Of a DNA stretch of 64,000 nucleotides, positions 60,215 to 64,000 are shown piece by piece. The translations under genes were made by a program, and so were the position numbers. The stretch is taken from the NCBI GenBank assembly GCA_028023455.1, contig JAQFVV010006221.1, positions 7,729,011 to 7,793,010 on the forward strand, in the 5' to 3' direction. Position 1 is the stretch's first letter; the number at the start of each line of letters is the position of its first letter. This stretch comes from Epiperipatus broadwayi. Lineage: Eukaryota > Onychophora > Udeonychophora > Euonychophora > Peripatidae. The notes below the pieces were generated by a model. It searched no databases, was not told where the DNA came from, and saw only the letters and a program-made list of their open reading frames with translations.

Positions 60215-62261
60215 TATCAGTAAACTTGCTTAAAAAAAAAATAAAAAATTTTTTTTTTACTTAGGGTTAGTAATTATGGTACACGATTAATGAAAACATT
60301 TACAAAAACATTCGGTTAGTAATTTTTACAAAGATTATATACAAAAAAAAATGTTGACTATCGTTTTCCTAAGGACCATTTACGAAAATGCCTCCTCCCC
60401 CTAAGAATTCTATTTTCTCTCTATATTCTTTTCTAAATAATGGCATGACAAGTAAATTATTTATTTAAGGAGGTTGCATTGAAGTAAATATGTTTTTTAA
60501 GAAATAATGGGTTTATACATGTATATTCGCAGCACAATTATAAATACCACCAACTTATTTATGACTGATTGAAATGCTTGCATAGGATTACACTGAAGTA
60601 AATTCCCAAAAAGTACTCATCATAAGGTACCACATTTACAATCATAAGCTTACGTGGTTGTGCACACCTATACACATTAAAAAAAAGAAACGTATTAATT
60701 GCAACCTTTTGACTTTTTTTTAACAAAAAAATTAGTTTTAAAATTATTTATACTTTCTCATGTTTAATATATGTGCTATTTCTTTCTGGCAGTGCTTTTA
60801 TAAGATTTAACATATATGGTTTTATGTAAATAAATAAGAATATTTCATTTTGAAAAAATTTGCTCAGGGTATTCGTGGTTTATTAAACATCCAGCCCACA
60901 TTGGGAGTCCAATTATAATGATCGTAGAGAAGAGGAGTCTTAACCTATCTTCACTACAGGGTGCCACTAGGCATTTAAACCTAGAAACTTTATATAGTAG
61001 GCAGATACGTAAATTTAAAAAAATGTTTTTTTCTTTTTATATATATATTTTATTCTGATCGTTAGCCCAATTGTCACTAGCTCAGTGGAACAGCAGACAT
61101 TTATATTTTATAATAAATTCTTATCTAAGAATATTTTTTAAAAAAGAATAAAATAAGCCACTGCCAGTAATTATACACACAAACATTTAATTAAACATAT
61201 ATAAGATTTAAAATTATTTTAGTATCAGTTTACATTTTAAAATTTAACTTATATTTTTAACTTTGATTTTAGATTTTAATTTACATTTTAATTTTTATAA
61301 GTTCGCACAGATGGATTTATAAAAGTTTGTTTTATAATGTTGAGTATAGATCGGTTACATGGATTACACAGTCAAAAACATTTCAAAATAAACAGAAATA
61401 ATCAAAATATAAAGTCATTGATGGGATAGCAGAGTGAAATTTATAAGAAACTCAATGGCATTCATCATAAGATGCTGCATTGACACCAATAACTTAAAAG
61501 ACATCCGAATAAATACATTTTAGATACTCACCGTAAGGTATCATTATTTACTGAATGTCTATATATTTTGATCAAATATGAAAACCAAAAACATAATTAA
61601 CCGGTAATGAATCCATGCAAGCGTCTATACCCAACTTAAATTTAATGCATTTAGAATGTCGAGTATGAATAGACTACATAGATTGCATTTGAAAAGAAAA
61701 TATTTTATCCCTTATTTAACTTTAGGCCAAAAGTTCGCAGTTAAACCAATGTCAATCCATCTGATATATCGATGTATTCAATGTAATACAAATACGACAG
61801 CACAAATATAGGTTAAGAAAAGAAATTGACTCTCATCCAGATGGGAATACTACATCTATCTGATGAGAAGAGCAATAAAAAAAACTCCATAGGAAAGGAC
61901 TGCGGTCCTTTTTGCTGACTTACAATCCCATCCATAGGCAAAAGGGGGTGTGCGGCATATACTAACGATTCTGCCTATAGCGAACCTTGTACTACATCTA
62001 CTAATTATACCAATATATCCAATCCATTGACCTAATTCAACTACAAAATGAATAACCTAAGATTACCCTCCCCTAATATAACTTCACAAATCTATATAGC
62101 CATTCACGCCCGACTTAAATTTAACATTTATATAATTTAGTTTAATGAAAAACAGAAATCATAATAAAAACTTAAAGAACAAAAAAAAATAAAATAAATG
62201 GAAATGATTTTTCAAAAGAAATACATCTAATAAAATTATAATTAATTTAGTCAGATAGGAA
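60215..62261. other. Interior between the LTR-like repeats, no ORF
   Basis: 2,047 bp with no open frame of note. Two GC-richer patches occur at 60890-60985 and 61880-61990. The second has the perfect hairpin AAAGGAC-TGCG-GTCCTTT (~61894-61911) and ATAGGCA/TGCCTAT pairing around it. No primer-binding site or polypurine tract was recognised next to the repeats. Confidence 0.5.
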
Positions 62262-63102
62262 ATTCTTCTATTTAAAATATTGAAAAGTTTAGCATTTAGA
62301 GTTCATTTTGAAAATGTTCATAAAGTTCTTACGATTTTTAAAACGTTCCTCTTTATTCATTGCTTGCAACTTTGAATGCGAACTCCCACATCCTGAAGAG
62401 ATTTCTATCCAGTTAGCCATTTTAATTATTCATCCAGAGGTCTTACTTTAGCTGGTCCTCAATGTAAAAAATGATGTCATTTGTCTTTCCTTTTTTTTAG
62501 CAGAACTGAAGGGATTGAAGAGTGCGTCTTTTCAATCCCTTCTCATTCAACTCCGCACTAACTCGTATCACCACCACTATCACACATCTCTCAGCTTTCT
62601 TCATTCAGCCTTTATAGTAGACTTTCAGATCCAGTGGACATTACGTCATGACGCTGGTGATGGTCTTTTCACTGAGGTCCAATTCCATGAGTGATTTATT
62701 TTATTGGCCATTCTGATCCCATTGTTTTTCTTTCCTATCTGACCTTTGCTTATATATTTTAAATGCCCAAGGGCTAGTTTACATTTAACTAATTAAAACA
62801 ATCATGTCCATTTTATGATTAATTAATGTGTTTTCCAAACTTAAAGATATATTTTTATCTCTAAATCTTTTTAAGTTTTTGTTGAAAATTTAGTTTTAAA
62901 AACTTTTTATTTTTTTTATATAAAGTTTCATTTAATAATTTTTTAATTTCTCATCTGTGTGATTTTTATATATATTAGAGTTTAGATGATTTTTTAATTT
63001 TCAATTTTTAATTCTTAAAAAAGAAGTTTTTATTTGCAAACTTTTATTTTTTTTATGTTTAATAATAAAAAAAATAATGTAATGGCGGATGAGCCTGTTA
63101 CA
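62262..63102 (-). repeat. LTR-like direct repeat, copy 2
   Basis: Counterpart of 59378-60214; minus-strand start TGTAACAGGC at 63102, TATAAA as plus-strand TTTATAG at 62611-62617, and the same hairpin near 62510-62545. High similarity between the two copies means the pair arose recently. Confidence 0.6.
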
Positions 63103-63179
63103 ATATATATATAAAGGCATAATATTTCTGAATTCTTTGTTTTAGAGATCTAGTATTTATCTTGGTTGTTGGATTCAAA

Positions 63180-63915
63180 TCTTAAAAGAATATAATGTAG
63201 TTTATAATTAAAATATATTTAACTAATACTTATATGAAATAATATGTGAATTATCAACAGCAGTTAAAATGACATTGTAATACATTCTTATAAACAATGT
63301 TGTACATCAAATAAAAATGGTTTTAATTTAAATAGTTTAAATGTTAACATTCTTTATAAAATAGATAAAATTAATTAAATTTTGTTTGTAACCATATGTT
63401 AAAACTTCTAAGTCATTTTAAAACTTTGTTTATCAATCACATGAGAAATTTATTTAAAATGAAATCCTAAAAGTTGATCAAATTCAATAGACAATGCTAT
63501 TCCCATGCTTTATATATTTATGTAATATTTGCCTGTAAATGATTAGGATTTCGACACATTTTTATAATTCAAATAATAATATATGAGTTATCAACAACAG
63601 TATTGCAAAAAATATAACTTTTTATTATGAAATTTGAACATAGTATCATTTTTTATGTTCCACGAGCAAGTGAAAAATTAAATACTAGTCCAATCAAAAT
63701 GTAATTAATTTAAAATATATTTATGCAATAAAATTTTATTTCCATTTCTGTTTCTCTGAAAATAGATAAATTAATTAAATTTTATTTGTACCATACACAC
63801 ATATTAAAATTCCCAAGCCATTTTAAAACTTAGTTTATCATATGAGAAAATTATTTAAAATGAAATCCTAACAGTTGATCAAATTCAATAATGTAACTGA
63901 TCATAAATGACAATG
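63180..63915 (+). repeat. Diverged tandem duplication
   Basis: ATTATCAACAGCAGT (63252) with its following block to TTGATCAAATTCAATAGACA (~63473-63493) recurs as GTTATCAACAACAGT (63587) through TTGATCAAATTCAATAATGT (~63875-63894). Spacing between matching points varies from about 335 to 403 bases because of indels. Confidence 0.7.
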
Positions 63916-63927
63916 CTGATATCTTGT

Positions 63928-64000
63928 CAAGCGTTGTTAGCTGGGAGGTCATCACAATTGCCTTGCAAGCAAGTAGTTGGTTGCAGACGGTTGTGGGTTC
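63928..64000 (+). mobile_element. tRNA-derived SINE (type II), cut by window end
   Basis: GTCAAGCGTTGTTAGCTGGG leader and A box, TTGCAAGCAAGTAG, then TGTGGGTTC at the edge, the start of box B. Closest to the copy at 10592. Confidence 0.8.

Overview
This window looks like gene-poor, strongly AT-rich intergenic or intronic DNA from a metazoan, probably an invertebrate. It contains tRNA-headed SINEs, Penelope-like, RTE-type and Ty3-type retroelement remnants, hAT and pogo DNA-transposon remnants, and many palindromic foldback elements. The species cannot be fixed from sequence alone; a mollusc is a guess, not a finding. I see no intact host protein gene, rRNA, functional tRNA gene or CRISPR array. 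Open frames longer than 60 codons are mostly chance or lie antisense to repeats.

Layout. 1-5 kb: a SINE-like fragment, a foldback repeat (family F1), a hAT-type element with an exact 8-bp target duplication and two head-to-head SINEs inside it, a tRNA-like fragment and a second F1 copy. 5-10 kb: a GC-richer island, a CTTT microsatellite, then a Penelope-like reverse transcriptase fragment joined directly to a minus-strand Gag remnant. 10-20 kb: a SINE, F1 copies, a long hairpin, a foldback with 42-bp tandem units and a tRNA-like loop, and a pogo-like transposase remnant. 20-30 kb: SINE-like/foldback S2, a self-duplicated foldback, a roughly 2-kb inverted repeat with a tRNA-Gly SINE inside, and more F1 copies. 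34-40 kb: two decayed minus-strand RTE remnants and a tRNA-Gly SINE with a 14-bp target duplication. 40-44 kb: a 29-bp minisatellite, an inverted-repeat element with 86-bp arms, and copy A of a 2.5-kb TA-flanked element. 44-54 kb: SINEs, F1, a LINE 3' end and S2 foldbacks. 54-58 kb: copy B of the 2.5-kb element. 58-64 kb: a second member of the 16.4-kb foldback family, two ~840-bp LTR-like direct repeats around a 2-kb interior without ORFs, a diverged tandem duplication and a SINE cut by the window edge.

The strongest candidate for something undescribed is the 2.5-kb element present twice (41434-43918 and 54692-57247). Both copies sit between TA dinucleotides, share 14-bp imperfect terminal inverted repeats, and carry the same ordered series of plus-strand exon-like blocks that I could not match to a known family. 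Second is a set of foldback families that share a short core motif although their ends differ. Third is a pair of SINE families with different tRNA heads but the same 5' leader and 3' tail.
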